From NCBI GenBank assembly GCA_045546135.1, contig JAZQCD010000009.1, positions 1 to 64,000 of the forward strand: 64,000 nucleotides of DNA, given 5' to 3'. Both the position numbers and the translations under genes were made by a program. The notes beneath the pieces were generated by a model, which was not told where the DNA came from, ran no database searches, and saw only the letters and a program-made list of their open reading frames with translations. Positions 23,316 through 33,207 of this stretch are shown in pieces (positions within the stretch are counted from its first letter, which is position 1; every line of letters begins with the position of its first letter). The stretch comes from RUG13409 sp045546135. GTDB taxonomy: Bacteria; Bacillota; Clostridia; Peptostreptococcales; Anaerovoracaceae.

Positions 23316-24968
23316 ATGTGCTCGATTCTCGGAACAACTTCAAAAGAGATGACGGAAGAAGAACTGAAGCCGTTCTTTGACAGGACTATAGCCAGAGGAC
23401 CGGACATGTCAAGGATGGTGGAGACGCCCATAGGCTGCCTTGGTTTCCACAGGCTCGCCATAATGGGGCTTCATCCCGAAGGGATGCAGCCCTTCGAGCT
23501 GGGCGGCGACCTGGCCGTGTGCAACGGGGAGATCTACGGCTTCAGACAGATGAAAAAGGATCTTCAGGAGAAGGGCTACAAGTTCGTGAGCGATTCGGAC
23601 TGCGAAGTGATACTCCCCCTTTACCGCGAGTACGGGGACGGGATGTGGAAGCTTCTCGGAAGCGAATTCGCCTGTATCATATACGACCATGAGAGCGGCA
23701 GCCTCACAGCAGGCAGAGACCCCATGGGCATAAGGCCTATGTTCTACGGATACGATGCTTCCGGAAGCATCATGTTCGCATCGGAAGCCTGCAGCCTCGA
23801 GGGTCTGTGCTCTGAGATAAAGCCCTTCCCTCCAGGACATTACTACAGGGACGGGAAGTTCATCCGCTTTGAGGATCTGACGAACGTTAAGGAATACAGC
23901 ACGTCAGACGTGGAGGAAGCCTGCAGTGAGATCAGAAGCAGACTCATACGCTCCGTTGAGGTCAGGATGGACGCGGATGCCCCCATAGGCTTCCTTCTTT
24001 CCGGAGGCCTCGATTCCAGCCTCGTGTGCGCCATCAGCCAGAGATATCTGGAAAGAAAGGCAGCAGAGGAAGGCATTCCCGCAAAGAGGATAAGGACCTT
24101 CGCCATAGGTATGGCAAAGGATGCCATAGACCTTAAATATGCAAAGGAGGCTGCGGAGTATATAGGTTCTGAACACACAGAAGTGTTCATGACGCCTGAG
24201 CAGGTCATCGGGGAACTGCCCAACGTCATCAGGCTTCTCGGAACGTGGGACATAACCACCATCAGGGCGAGCATGGGCATGTATCTTTGCTGCAAGGCCA
24301 TACACAGGGACACGGACGTAAGGGTCCTCATGACCGGCGAGATCTCAGACGAGCTCTTCGGATACAAGTACACGGATTTCGCTCCGGATGCCGAAGCTTT
24401 CCAGGCTGAGGCTAAGAAGAGGATAGACGAGCTTTACATGTACGACGTGCTGAGGGCCGACAGATGCATCAGCGCAAACAGCATGGAGGCGAGGGTGCCC
24501 TTCGGAGACGTATCTTTCGTGAAATACGTCATGAGCATAGATCCGGAGATAAAGATGAACAGATACGGCATGGGCAAATATCTTTTAAGGCACGCCTTCG
24601 AAAAGGATGCTCTTCTGCCGGACACCATACTCTGGAGGCAGAAAGCCGCCTTTTCAGATGCGGTGGGCCACAGCATGGTAGACGACCTCAAGGCTTATGC
24701 CGAGGAAAGATACACGGACGAAGAATACGAGGAACGCAGAAGGAAATACACCTACGCTATGCCCTTCACCAAGGAAAGCCTTCTTTACAGGGAGATCTTC
24801 GAGAAATACTATCCCGGCCAGGCAGCCATGATAAAGGATTTCTGGATGCCCAACAGAGAATGGGAGGGCTGCGATGTGGACGATCCGTCCGCAAGGGTCC
24901 TCTCAAACTACAGAGATTCGGGAAGCACTCTCGATGAGATATCGGGAAAAGATAGGAAACAGATATAA
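23316..24968 (+). CDS. asnB: Asparagine synthetase B (glutamine-hydrolysing)
   Basis: The start at 23316 (after GGAGGAG) is required because the class II amidotransferase nucleophile must be Cys2 of MCSIL; the longer frame upstream runs through the leader terminator. The 550-residue enzyme has a GATase_2 domain (1-190, with 'CNGEIYG' and 'GRDPMGIRP') and a synthetase domain with the PP-loop 'LLSGGLDSSL' near 228-237, then 'GEISDELFGYKY'. It makes asparagine from aspartate, glutamine and ATP in the cytoplasm. It heads a co-directional cluster with glnN, gltB and gltD, using the amide nitrogen that these genes supply. Confidence 0.95.
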   Translation: MCSILGTTSKEMTEEELKPFFDRTIARGPDMSRMVETPIGCLGFHRLAIMGLHPEGMQPFELGGDLAVCNGEIYGFRQMKKDLQEKGYKFVSDSDCEVILPLYREYGDGMWKLLGSEFACIIYDHESGSLTAGRDPMGIRPMFYGYDASGSIMFASEACSLEGLCSEIKPFPPGHYYRDGKFIRFEDLTNVKEYSTSDVEEACSEIRSRLIRSVEVRMDADAPIGFLLSGGLDSSLVCAISQRYLERKAAEEGIPAKRIRTFAIGMAKDAIDLKYAKEAAEYIGSEHTEVFMTPEQVIGELPNVIRLLGTWDITTIRASMGMYLCCKAIHRDTDVRVLMTGEISDELFGYKYTDFAPDAEAFQAEAKKRIDELYMYDVLRADRCISANSMEARVPFGDVSFVKYVMSIDPEIKMNRYGMGKYLLRHAFEKDALLPDTILWRQKAAFSDAVGHSMVDDLKAYAEERYTDEEYEERRRKYTYAMPFTKESLLYREIFEKYYPGQAAMIKDFWMPNREWEGCDVDDPSARVLSNYRDSGSTLDEISGKDRKQI

Positions 24969-25003
24969 ATGAAGCACTTTAAATATATAAGGAGGACAGA
25001 GAA

Positions 25004-27094
25004 ATGAAAAAACAGGCTGTAAGTTTACCTGAACTGTTCGGAAGCTATGTGTTCAATGAAGAGACCATGAAGGAGCGCCTTTCCGCAGCGTCTTTCAATG
25101 CCTGGAAGCAGTGCATCACTGACGGTACGCCCTTGGACATCTCAACTGCAAACGAGATCGCGGAGGCCATGAAGCAGTGGGCAGTTGAAAAAGGGGCCAC
25201 CCACTTCACCCATTGGTTCCAACCTATGACAGGCGTTACTGCAGAAAAGCATGACAGCTTCATCGACCCGATCGGCGGCGGCAGGATAGCCATGGACTTC
25301 TCGGGAAAAGAGCTGGTAAGAGGAGAACCAGATGCATCTTCATTCCCTTCCGGTGGACTTCGCGCCACCTTCGAGGCAAGAGGATATACGGCCTGGGATC
25401 CCACGTCTTTTGCTTTTGTAAAGGACAATTCCTTGTATATCCCGACCATATTCCTTTCATATTCCGGAGAAGCACTGGACAAAAAGACTCCGCTCCTCCG
25501 TTCCATGGACGCTCTGAGCAAGCAGTCCGTAAGAGTCCTGAGGCTCTTCGGCGATACTGAGACGAAGAGGGTAACGGCCCAGTGCGGACCGGAGCAGGAA
25601 TATTTCCTGGTTGACAAGGAGCTCTACAAGGAGCGCGAAGACCTGATCATGACGGGCAGGACTTTGTTCGGCAACAAGCCACCCAAAGGGCAGGAACTCG
25701 ACGACCACTACTTCGGAGCCATCAAGCCCAGAGTCGCAGAATTCATGGAGGACCTGGATACGGAGCTCTGGAAGCTGGGAGTCACGTCGAAGACCAAACA
25801 CAACGAGGTAGCTCCCTCCCAGCACGAGATGGCGCCCGTATATTCCGACGCCAACACGGCATCCGATTCCAACCAGATCGTGATGGATACCATGAAGAAG
25901 GTGGCCGACAGACACGGCCTAGTGTGCCTTCTTCACGAGAAGCCCTTTGCCGGCGTCAACGGCTCAGGCAAGCACGACAACTGGTCCATAGGAACGGACA
26001 GGGGAGAGAACCTTCTTAAGCCGGGCAGCACTCCCAGCCAGAACGCTCAGTTCCTCCTTTTCCTTTCCGCCTTCATAAAAGGCGTAGACGAATACCAGGA
26101 CGCCCTCCGCTGCACGGTGGCTTCGGCCGGCAACGACCACAGGCTGGGAGCGCAGGAAGCACCTCCCGCCATCATCTCCATATTCTTAGGAGACGAGCTC
26201 GAGGCAGTGGTAGATTCCATAATCAAGGGCAAGCCCTACAAGGACGGCGGAAACAAGAAGATAGAGATAGGCATAGATGTGCTTCCGTCGATACCTCAGG
26301 ATAACACGGACAGGAACAGGACCTCCCCCATGGCCTTCACGGGCAACAAATTCGAATTCCGTATGCTGGGTTCCTCCCAGTCCATCTCGGGCCCGAACAT
26401 CGCCCTCAACACGATCATGGCTCAGGAGCTCAGGGAATTTGCGGACAAGCTGGAAAAGTCCAAGAACTTCAACGCAGACCTTCATAAACTCATCAAGAAG
26501 ACTCTGACCGACCACCAGAGGATCATATTCAACGGCAATGGTTACGATGCATCCTGGGTCAAGGAGGCGGAGAGAAGAGGGCTTTCCAACCTGGTCTCAA
26601 CAGCCGACGCTCTTCCCCACTATGCGGACAAGAAGGCCATAGACCTCTATGTAAAGAACGGAGTCTACACGGAAGGCGAGTTCGAAGCAAGAGCCCTTAT
26701 CCACGTGGATACATATAACGCAAGGGTGGCCATAGAAGCCAACACCATGCTCGATATGATAAGAAGGCAGATACTTCCGGCGGTCTCGGCCTATGCGGCG
26801 GAGCTGTGCGACAGGATGGCGACACTGAAAGCGGCAGGCTGCGTGACAGCATATGAGACCGATACCTCAAGAGAGGTCGCGGTCCTTACGGATGCCCTTA
26901 TGAAACAGTGCCAGAAGCTTTCCAAGGACATGGATAAGGTCCCGGAGGATCCCTGGAAGGCCATGGCCTACTATCACAAGACGATCGTAGCGGATATGGC
27001 CGACGCCAGAAAGTCCGCTGACGCTCTTGAACTTCTGGTGGACGAGCAGTACTGGCCCTTCCCCGTATACTCGGATCTTCTTTTCTCCGAGTAA
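25004..27094 (+). CDS. glnN: Glutamine synthetase type III
   Basis: This 696-residue protein has the length of the GSIII family (about 700), not the 450 residues of GSI. It opens with the family-typical 'LPELFGSYVFNEETMKERL' and carries the active-site blocks 'GPEQEYFLVD', 'NEVAPSQHEMAPVYSDAN' and 'GVNGSGKHDNWSIGTD'. It condenses ammonium and glutamate to glutamine at the cost of ATP and feeds AsnB and GltBD on either side. AGGAGGACAG precedes the ATG. The GC-rich codon use matches gltB and asnB and differs sharply from the upstream accessory genes. Confidence 0.95.
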   Translation: MKKQAVSLPELFGSYVFNEETMKERLSAASFNAWKQCITDGTPLDISTANEIAEAMKQWAVEKGATHFTHWFQPMTGVTAEKHDSFIDPIGGGRIAMDFSGKELVRGEPDASSFPSGGLRATFEARGYTAWDPTSFAFVKDNSLYIPTIFLSYSGEALDKKTPLLRSMDALSKQSVRVLRLFGDTETKRVTAQCGPEQEYFLVDKELYKEREDLIMTGRTLFGNKPPKGQELDDHYFGAIKPRVAEFMEDLDTELWKLGVTSKTKHNEVAPSQHEMAPVYSDANTASDSNQIVMDTMKKVADRHGLVCLLHEKPFAGVNGSGKHDNWSIGTDRGENLLKPGSTPSQNAQFLLFLSAFIKGVDEYQDALRCTVASAGNDHRLGAQEAPPAIISIFLGDELEAVVDSIIKGKPYKDGGNKKIEIGIDVLPSIPQDNTDRNRTSPMAFTGNKFEFRMLGSSQSISGPNIALNTIMAQELREFADKLEKSKNFNADLHKLIKKTLTDHQRIIFNGNGYDASWVKEAERRGLSNLVSTADALPHYADKKAIDLYVKNGVYTEGEFEARALIHVDTYNARVAIEANTMLDMIRRQILPAVSAYAAELCDRMATLKAAGCVTAYETDTSREVAVLTDALMKQCQKLSKDMDKVPEDPWKAMAYYHKTIVADMADARKSADALELLVDEQYWPFPVYSDLLFSE

Positions 27095-27122
27095 ATAAAA
27101 CCACACTTAGGAGAGTTTGTGA

Positions 27123-30100
27123 ATGAGTGAGCTGCTTCATTACAACGATATAGAGCATGACGCCTGCGGCATAGGAGCGGTGGTCAATATAGACGGACAC
27201 GCCGACGGCCGCGCCCTTGGCGACGCTCTTGCCATAGTGGAAAAGCTTGAGCACCGCGCAGGCAAGGACGCCAGCGGAAAGGTCGGAGACGGAGTAGGCA
27301 TATTGCTTCAGATCTCTCACAAGTTCTTTTCCAAAGCCGCGGCAAAGGCAGGTATTTGCCTGGAAGATGAAAGGGACTACGGAATAGGTATGTTCTTTTT
27401 CCCGCATAACGAGCTCAAAAGGACCTTTGCCAAGAGGATGTTCCAGGTCATATGCGAAAAGAGCGGTCTTGAATTCCTGGGCTGGAGAGACGTCCCCGTC
27501 CGCCCGGAGATACTCGGCGACCTGGCGAGGGAGCACATGCCCTTCATTTGCCAGGGCTTCATAAAGAGACCTTCGGGCTGCGAAAAAGGAATAGACTTCG
27601 ACAGGAAGCTATACGTCCTCAGGAGAGAGTTCGAGCAGAGCTCCGAGGACAGCTACATAGCGTCTCTTTCTTCAAGGACCATAGTGTACAAAGGCATGTT
27701 CCTCGTAAAGCAGCTCAGGGCCTTCTACGAGGACCTTCAGAGCAGGGACTACGAGACGGCCATAGCCATGGTCCATTCCAGATTCTCCACCAATACGACT
27801 CCCAGCTGGGAAAGGGCCCATCCCTACAGGATGATAGCCCACAACGGAGAGATCAACACCATAAGGGGCAACATAGACAGGATGCTGGCAAGGGAGGAGA
27901 CCATAGTGTCTCCTGTGATGAGCGGATCGGATCTGGACAGGATATTCCCCGTAGTGGAAAAGAGCGGTTCCGATTCGGCCATGCTGGACAACACATTGGA
28001 GTTCATGTACATGAACGGCATCGATCTGCCCCTGGCGGTGATGATGACCATCCCCGAACCTTGGAAACACGACCAGTTCATGGAGGAAAAGAAAAAGGAC
28101 TTTTATCATTACTACGCCACCATGATGGAACCCTGGGACGGCCCGGCGGCCATATTCTTCACCGACGGAGACGTCCTGGGAGCCACTCTTGACAGGAACG
28201 GACTGAGACCCTCAAGGTACTATATAACCGGCGATGGCAGGCTGATCCTGTCATCCGAGGTGGGAGTCCTGGACATACCGGCTGAGCACATAGTGAAGAA
28301 ATCCAGGCTGCAGCCCGGAAAGATACTCCTGGTGGACACAAAGAAGAAGAGGATCATATCGGACGAGGAGTGCAAGGAATATTATGCTTTCAGGCAGCCT
28401 TACGGCGAGTGGATAGACAGGAACCTTCTCCATCTTTCGGAGCTGAGCATACCCAACAAGAAGATACCCACGCACAGCCAGGAGATGAGGGACAAGCTCT
28501 ACAAGGCTTTCGGCTACACCTATGAAGACGTGAAGGACGTGATCCTTCCCATGGCGACGAACGGCACAGAAGCCACGGCTTCCATGGGACACGACGTTCC
28601 TCTGGCCGTCCTCTCCGAAAAACACCAGCTTCTTTTCTCATATTTCAAACAGCTCTTCGCCCAAGTCACCAATCCTCCCATCGATTCCTTAAGGGAAGAA
28701 ATAGTTACGGATACCACCGTGTATATAGGGTCAGACGGGAACCTCCTTCAGGAGAAGAGCGAGAACTGCCGCGTGCTGGAGGTCAACGATCCCATACTCA
28801 CAGGAGTAGACCTTCTCAAGATCAAATCGCTGGACCGGCCCGGATTCAGGGCAGAGACAGTGTCCCTTCTCTATTACAAGAACACGTCCCTCAAGAAGGC
28901 TCTGGAGCAGCTGTCCATCAGCGTGGACAGAGCCTGCAGCAAGGGAAAGAACATAATAATACTATCGGACAGGGGCATAGACGAAAACCACGTGGCCATA
29001 CCCTCCCTTCTTGCCGTATCTTCCGTTGAACAGCACCTGGTAAGGACCAAGAAGAGGACCGCCGTTTCCCTGATCCTGGAGAGCGGGGAGCCAAGAGACG
29101 TACATCAGATGGCGGCTCTCCTCGGCTTCGGAGCAAGAGCCATAAACCCCTATCTTGCCCAGGAGTGCATAGCTGAGCTCATAGACCTCGGCATCCTGGA
29201 CAAGGACTATCACACGGCCATAGACGACTACAACCGCGCCGTGCTCTACGGCATAGTGAAGACTGCGGCGAAAATGGGCATATCCACTCTTCAGTCCTAC
29301 CAGTCGGCCAGGATATTCGAGGCCATAGGGCTTTCAAAGGAAGTCATAGACGACTACTTCACGGGCACCGTGAGCAGGGTGGGCGGCATAGGTCTTGCAG
29401 AGATAGAGGAAGGCATAAAGTTCCGGCACGACCACGCCTTCGATCCCATGGGGCTCATGACAGACACTTCCCTGGACAGCACGGGCTTTCACAGCTTAAG
29501 GAGCGGAAGTGACAAGGAAGATCACCTTTACAACCCTCAGACTATAATAGCTCTGCAGCAGGCATGCCAGAGCGGCAGCTACGCAAGGTTCAAGGAATAT
29601 ACGGACATAGTCGACGACGAAAGGCCCCATACCCTGAGGGGGCTTCTCGCCTTCGTTTCCGTCAACGGAGCCATTCCCATAGAAGAGGTCGAAGCTGCGT
29701 CCGAGATAGTGAAGAGATTCAGCACGGGCGCCATGAGCTACGGTTCCATTTCAAAGGAGGCTCACGAGACCCTTGCGGTCGCCATGAACACTCTCGGCGG
29801 GAAGTCCAACACAGGCGAAGGCGGGGAAGACCCGGCCAGATTCGGGACGGTAAAAAACAGCGCCATAAAGCAGGTGGCTTCGGGAAGGTTCGGAGTGACA
29901 GAAAGCTATCTTCTGAGCGCCCGGGAGATACAGATCAAGATGGCTCAGGGAGCTAAACCAGGTGAGGGCGGACACCTTCCGGGAAGGAAAGTTTACCCCT
30001 GGATAGCGGAGACGAGATACTCGACTCCGGGAGTATCCCTCATATCGCCTCCTCCTCACCACGATATATATTCCATAGAGGATCTGGCTCAGCTCATATA

Positions 30101-31652
30101 CGATCTCAAAAACGCCAACAGAAAGGCGCGCATATCAGTCAAGCTGGTATCGGAGGCGGGGGTTGGCACCATAGCCTCGGGCGTGGCCAAGGCCGGAGCC
30201 CAGGCCATACTCATCTCCGGTTACGACGGAGGCACGGGGGCTGCGCCTCAGAGCTCCATACACAACGCGGGGCTCCCCTGGGAGCTGGGGATCGCCGAGG
30301 CCCACAGGGCATTGATAGAGAGCGGCCTCAGGGAAAGAGTCATACTCCAGACCGACGGGAAGCTCATGAGCGGAAGGGACGTAGCCATAGCCTGCCTTCT
30401 GGGGGCGGAGGAGTTCGGTTTTGCCACGGCGCCCCTCGTGACCATGGGCTGCATGATGATGAGAGTCTGCAGCATGGACACTTGCCCCATGGGTATAGCC
30501 ACCCAAAACGAAGAGCTGAGGAAGCGCTTCAGAGGAAACCCCAAGTACGTGATGAACTTCATGCTCTTCATAGCCGAGGAATTAAGAGAGATAATGGCCT
30601 CTTTGGGTTTCAGAACGGTAGACGAGATGGTCGGAAGGACCGACTGTCTCAAACTCAAAGACAAGCAGATAACGAAAAGGGCGGAGATGGTGGACCTTAC
30701 GCAGATCCTGAACAGGGATCATTCCAATGCTAAGGGAAGGCATTTCGACCCGGATCATATATATGATTTCAGACTCGAAAACACGGCGGACGAAAGGGTC
30801 CTCCTGCCGGCTTTTGAAAAGTACATAAAGAGCGGGGAAAAATGCCGCACAGAGCTTGCAGTCAGCAGCACCGACAGAACACTGGGCACCATAACGGGGT
30901 CCGTGATCACCGAAAAGCTGGGTCCTGAGCTCGAGGACGATACCTACGTCGTGGACTGCGTCGGAGGAGCCGGACAGTCCTTCGGAGCCTTCATTCCCAA
31001 AGGCCTTTCTTTAAGGCTCGAAGGAGACGCCAACGACGGACTCGGGAAAGGGCTTTCGGGAGGAAAGATAGTCGTCGTGCCGCCGAAAGACGCCGCGTTC
31101 AAGGCAAGCGAAAACATCATCATAGGAAACGTCGCTCTCTACGGCGCCACGGGCGGAAAAGCATATATATGCGGTATCGCAGGAGAGAGGTTCTGCGTCA
31201 GGAACTCGGGAGCCGTCGCCGTAGCCGAGGGCTGCGGAGACCACGGTCTTGAGTACATGACCGGAGGAAGAGCGGTGATCCTTGGGGAAGTGGGCAAGAA
31301 CTTCGCCGCGGGAATGAGCGGCGGCATAGCCTACGTGCTGGACCTGGGTCACGACCTTTACAAGAAGATAAATAAGGAAATGGTCTCTTCGGAGGAGCTC
31401 TCGGAAAAGTACGATATAGAAGAACTGAAAGAGATACTCGGGGACTACGTGAAGGAGACGGGATCGGAGCTTGGAAAGGGCATACTGGACAGCTTCGGCG
31501 ATTACCTCCCTCACTTCAAAAAGATAGTGCCTCACGATTACAAAAAGATCATAAGAGCCATAGGGAGGCTCGAGGAGCAGGGCGTGCCTCATGACAAGGC
31601 TGTGCTCGAGGCGTTCGACGAAATAAGCGGAAGAGGAAAGGAAAGCGTCTAG
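27123..31652 (+). CDS. gltB: Glutamate synthase large subunit
   Basis: This full-length 1509-residue protein has a class II amidotransferase domain following a short propeptide; Cys15 in 'HDACGIGAV' would become the N-terminal nucleophile after processing. A central domain follows, then the FMN-binding synthase domain ('GEGGEDPARFG', 'KPGEGGHLPG', 'GYDGGTGAAP'). The [3Fe-4S] site C-x5-C-x4-C lies near residue 1110, and the C-terminal GxGxG beta-helix near 1250-1450. It converts glutamine and 2-oxoglutarate to two glutamates with GltD. GAGAGTTTGTGA precedes the ATG. gltD begins two bases after its stop. Confidence 0.96.
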   Translation: MSELLHYNDIEHDACGIGAVVNIDGHADGRALGDALAIVEKLEHRAGKDASGKVGDGVGILLQISHKFFSKAAAKAGICLEDERDYGIGMFFFPHNELKRTFAKRMFQVICEKSGLEFLGWRDVPVRPEILGDLAREHMPFICQGFIKRPSGCEKGIDFDRKLYVLRREFEQSSEDSYIASLSSRTIVYKGMFLVKQLRAFYEDLQSRDYETAIAMVHSRFSTNTTPSWERAHPYRMIAHNGEINTIRGNIDRMLAREETIVSPVMSGSDLDRIFPVVEKSGSDSAMLDNTLEFMYMNGIDLPLAVMMTIPEPWKHDQFMEEKKKDFYHYYATMMEPWDGPAAIFFTDGDVLGATLDRNGLRPSRYYITGDGRLILSSEVGVLDIPAEHIVKKSRLQPGKILLVDTKKKRIISDEECKEYYAFRQPYGEWIDRNLLHLSELSIPNKKIPTHSQEMRDKLYKAFGYTYEDVKDVILPMATNGTEATASMGHDVPLAVLSEKHQLLFSYFKQLFAQVTNPPIDSLREEIVTDTTVYIGSDGNLLQEKSENCRVLEVNDPILTGVDLLKIKSLDRPGFRAETVSLLYYKNTSLKKALEQLSISVDRACSKGKNIIILSDRGIDENHVAIPSLLAVSSVEQHLVRTKKRTAVSLILESGEPRDVHQMAALLGFGARAINPYLAQECIAELIDLGILDKDYHTAIDDYNRAVLYGIVKTAAKMGISTLQSYQSARIFEAIGLSKEVIDDYFTGTVSRVGGIGLAEIEEGIKFRHDHAFDPMGLMTDTSLDSTGFHSLRSGSDKEDHLYNPQTIIALQQACQSGSYARFKEYTDIVDDERPHTLRGLLAFVSVNGAIPIEEVEAASEIVKRFSTGAMSYGSISKEAHETLAVAMNTLGGKSNTGEGGEDPARFGTVKNSAIKQVASGRFGVTESYLLSAREIQIKMAQGAKPGEGGHLPGRKVYPWIAETRYSTPGVSLISPPPHHDIYSIEDLAQLIYDLKNANRKARISVKLVSEAGVGTIASGVAKAGAQAILISGYDGGTGAAPQSSIHNAGLPWELGIAEAHRALIESGLRERVILQTDGKLMSGRDVAIACLLGAEEFGFATAPLVTMGCMMMRVCSMDTCPMGIATQNEELRKRFRGNPKYVMNFMLFIAEELREIMASLGFRTVDEMVGRTDCLKLKDKQITKRAEMVDLTQILNRDHSNAKGRHFDPDHIYDFRLENTADERVLLPAFEKYIKSGEKCRTELAVSSTDRTLGTITGSVITEKLGPELEDDTYVVDCVGGAGQSFGAFIPKGLSLRLEGDANDGLGKGLSGGKIVVVPPKDAAFKASENIIIGNVALYGATGGKAYICGIAGERFCVRNSGAVAVAEGCGDHGLEYMTGGRAVILGEVGKNFAAGMSGGIAYVLDLGHDLYKKINKEMVSSEELSEKYDIEELKEILGDYVKETGSELGKGILDSFGDYLPHFKKIVPHDYKKIIRAIGRLEEQGVPHDKAVLEAFDEISGRGKESV

Positions 31653-31654
31653 AC

Positions 31655-33121
31655 ATGGGAAAACCTACGGGATTTTTGGAATATACAAGATGCGAAGATG
31701 CTGAAGTGCCCGCAATAGAGCGCATAAAAAACTACGGCGAATTCCACAGAGCGCTGGATCCTGAAAAGAGAAGGGAGCAGAGCGCAAGATGCATGAACTG
31801 CGGAGTGCCCATGTGCCAGTCGGCGATAGTCTTGAAAGGCATGGTCACAGGCTGTCCCCTTCACAACCTCATCCCCGAGTGGAACGATGAGATATACAGA
31901 GGCCATATAGCCCATGCCCTGTCAAGGCTCCTTAAGACCAGCAACTTCCCGGAGTTCACCGGAAGGGTATGTCCGGCTCTTTGCGAGAAGGCATGTATAT
32001 GCGGCCTGGACGGCGAGCCTGTGACCGTACACAGCAATGAGCTCTACCTCATAGAAACAGCCTTCAGAGAGGGGCTGATGACCCCCAGGATACCGAAGGT
32101 GAGGAGCGGGAAAAAGGTGGCTGTGGTGGGCAGCGGTCCTGCGGGACTTGCAGTCGCCGACCAGCTGAACCGCAGAGGCCACAGCGTGACCGTCTACGAA
32201 AGAGACGACCGCATAGGCGGCCTTATGATGTACGGCATCCCTAATATGAAGCTGGATAAGAGCGTCATAGAAAGGCGAAAAAAGCTCATGGAGGAGGAAG
32301 GAGTAATTTTCCTGACAGGATTGAACGTCGGCGCTGACGTAAGTGTGGAAGAGCTTCTTTCAGGCTACGACGCCGTCGCCCTCTGCTGCGGAGCAAAGAA
32401 AGCAAGGTCTCTTGACGTGGAAGGCATCGACAAAACAGAAGGTGTGTACTTTGCAGTGGACTTTCTGAAGTCCACAACGAAGAGCCTCCTTGATAGCGGT
32501 CTTGAGGAAGGCACATATATATCGGCAAAGGATAAAAGGGTGGTCATAGTCGGAGGCGGAGACACGGGAAACGACTGCGTGGCAACTTGTATAAGGCATG
32601 GATGCAGCTCCGTAGTGCAGCTTGAGATGATGCCTGCTCCTCCTGAGAAGAGAGGACCAGACAATCCCTGGCCCGAGTGGCCCAATGTCCTCAAGACGGA
32701 TTACGGCCAGCAGGAGGCCATAGCTCTCTTCGGAAAAGACCCAAGGGTCTATCAGACCACGGTCAAAGAACTGATCACCGAAGGCGGCAGACTCAAGGGC
32801 ATAAGGACCGTAAGACTTGACTTTTCGGGCGGAAAGATGTCGGAGGTCCCGGGCAGCGAAGAGGAGTTCGGCTGCGACCTCCTGATCATAGCCGCAGGCT
32901 TTACGGGATGCGAAGAGTATACTGCAGAAGCTTTCAAAGCGGAGCTTACCCGGCGGGGGATAGTGAAGACCGAAGAGGGAAGATACAGGGTAGGAGCAGG
33001 AAAGGTCTTTTCGGCAGGTGACATGCATAGAGGCCAGTCGCTGGTGGTTTGGGCTATAGCCGAAGGCAGAGAGTGCGCCAGAGAAATAGACGAGTATCTC
33101 ATGGGATACACCAACATGTAA
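31655..33121 (+). CDS. gltD: Glutamate synthase small subunit
   Basis: This 488-residue flavoprotein passes electrons from NAD(P)H to GltB. The N-terminal cysteine motif 'CMNCGVPMC' with 'GCPLHN' and 'CPALCEKAC' binds two [4Fe-4S] clusters. The first Rossmann fold for FAD reads 'VVGSGPAGLAVADQL' near 153, followed by 'DRIGGLMMYGIPNMKL', and a second fold 'VVIVGGGDTGNDC' near 298 binds the nicotinamide cofactor. 'FSAGDMHRGQSLVVWAI' closes the FAD site. It is coupled to gltB by near-overlap and followed by a terminator. Confidence 0.96.
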   Translation: MGKPTGFLEYTRCEDAEVPAIERIKNYGEFHRALDPEKRREQSARCMNCGVPMCQSAIVLKGMVTGCPLHNLIPEWNDEIYRGHIAHALSRLLKTSNFPEFTGRVCPALCEKACICGLDGEPVTVHSNELYLIETAFREGLMTPRIPKVRSGKKVAVVGSGPAGLAVADQLNRRGHSVTVYERDDRIGGLMMYGIPNMKLDKSVIERRKKLMEEEGVIFLTGLNVGADVSVEELLSGYDAVALCCGAKKARSLDVEGIDKTEGVYFAVDFLKSTTKSLLDSGLEEGTYISAKDKRVVIVGGGDTGNDCVATCIRHGCSSVVQLEMMPAPPEKRGPDNPWPEWPNVLKTDYGQQEAIALFGKDPRVYQTTVKELITEGGRLKGIRTVRLDFSGGKMSEVPGSEEEFGCDLLIIAAGFTGCEEYTAEAFKAELTRRGIVKTEEGRYRVGAGKVFSAGDMHRGQSLVVWAIAEGRECAREIDEYLMGYTNM

Positions 33122-33137
33122 GAAACGGCAGCAAGGG

Positions 33138-33172
33138 CGCTGCAGCGGAGTTTTCGTTGCAGCGTTTTTTTT
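33138..33172 (+). terminator. Terminator after gltD
   Basis: CGCTGCA pairs with TGCAGCG and is followed by eight T residues. It separates gltD from amt. Confidence 0.85.
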
Positions 33173-33207
33173 ATTATTTAAACATTTAATTGGAAGGAGA
33201 AAAAACT

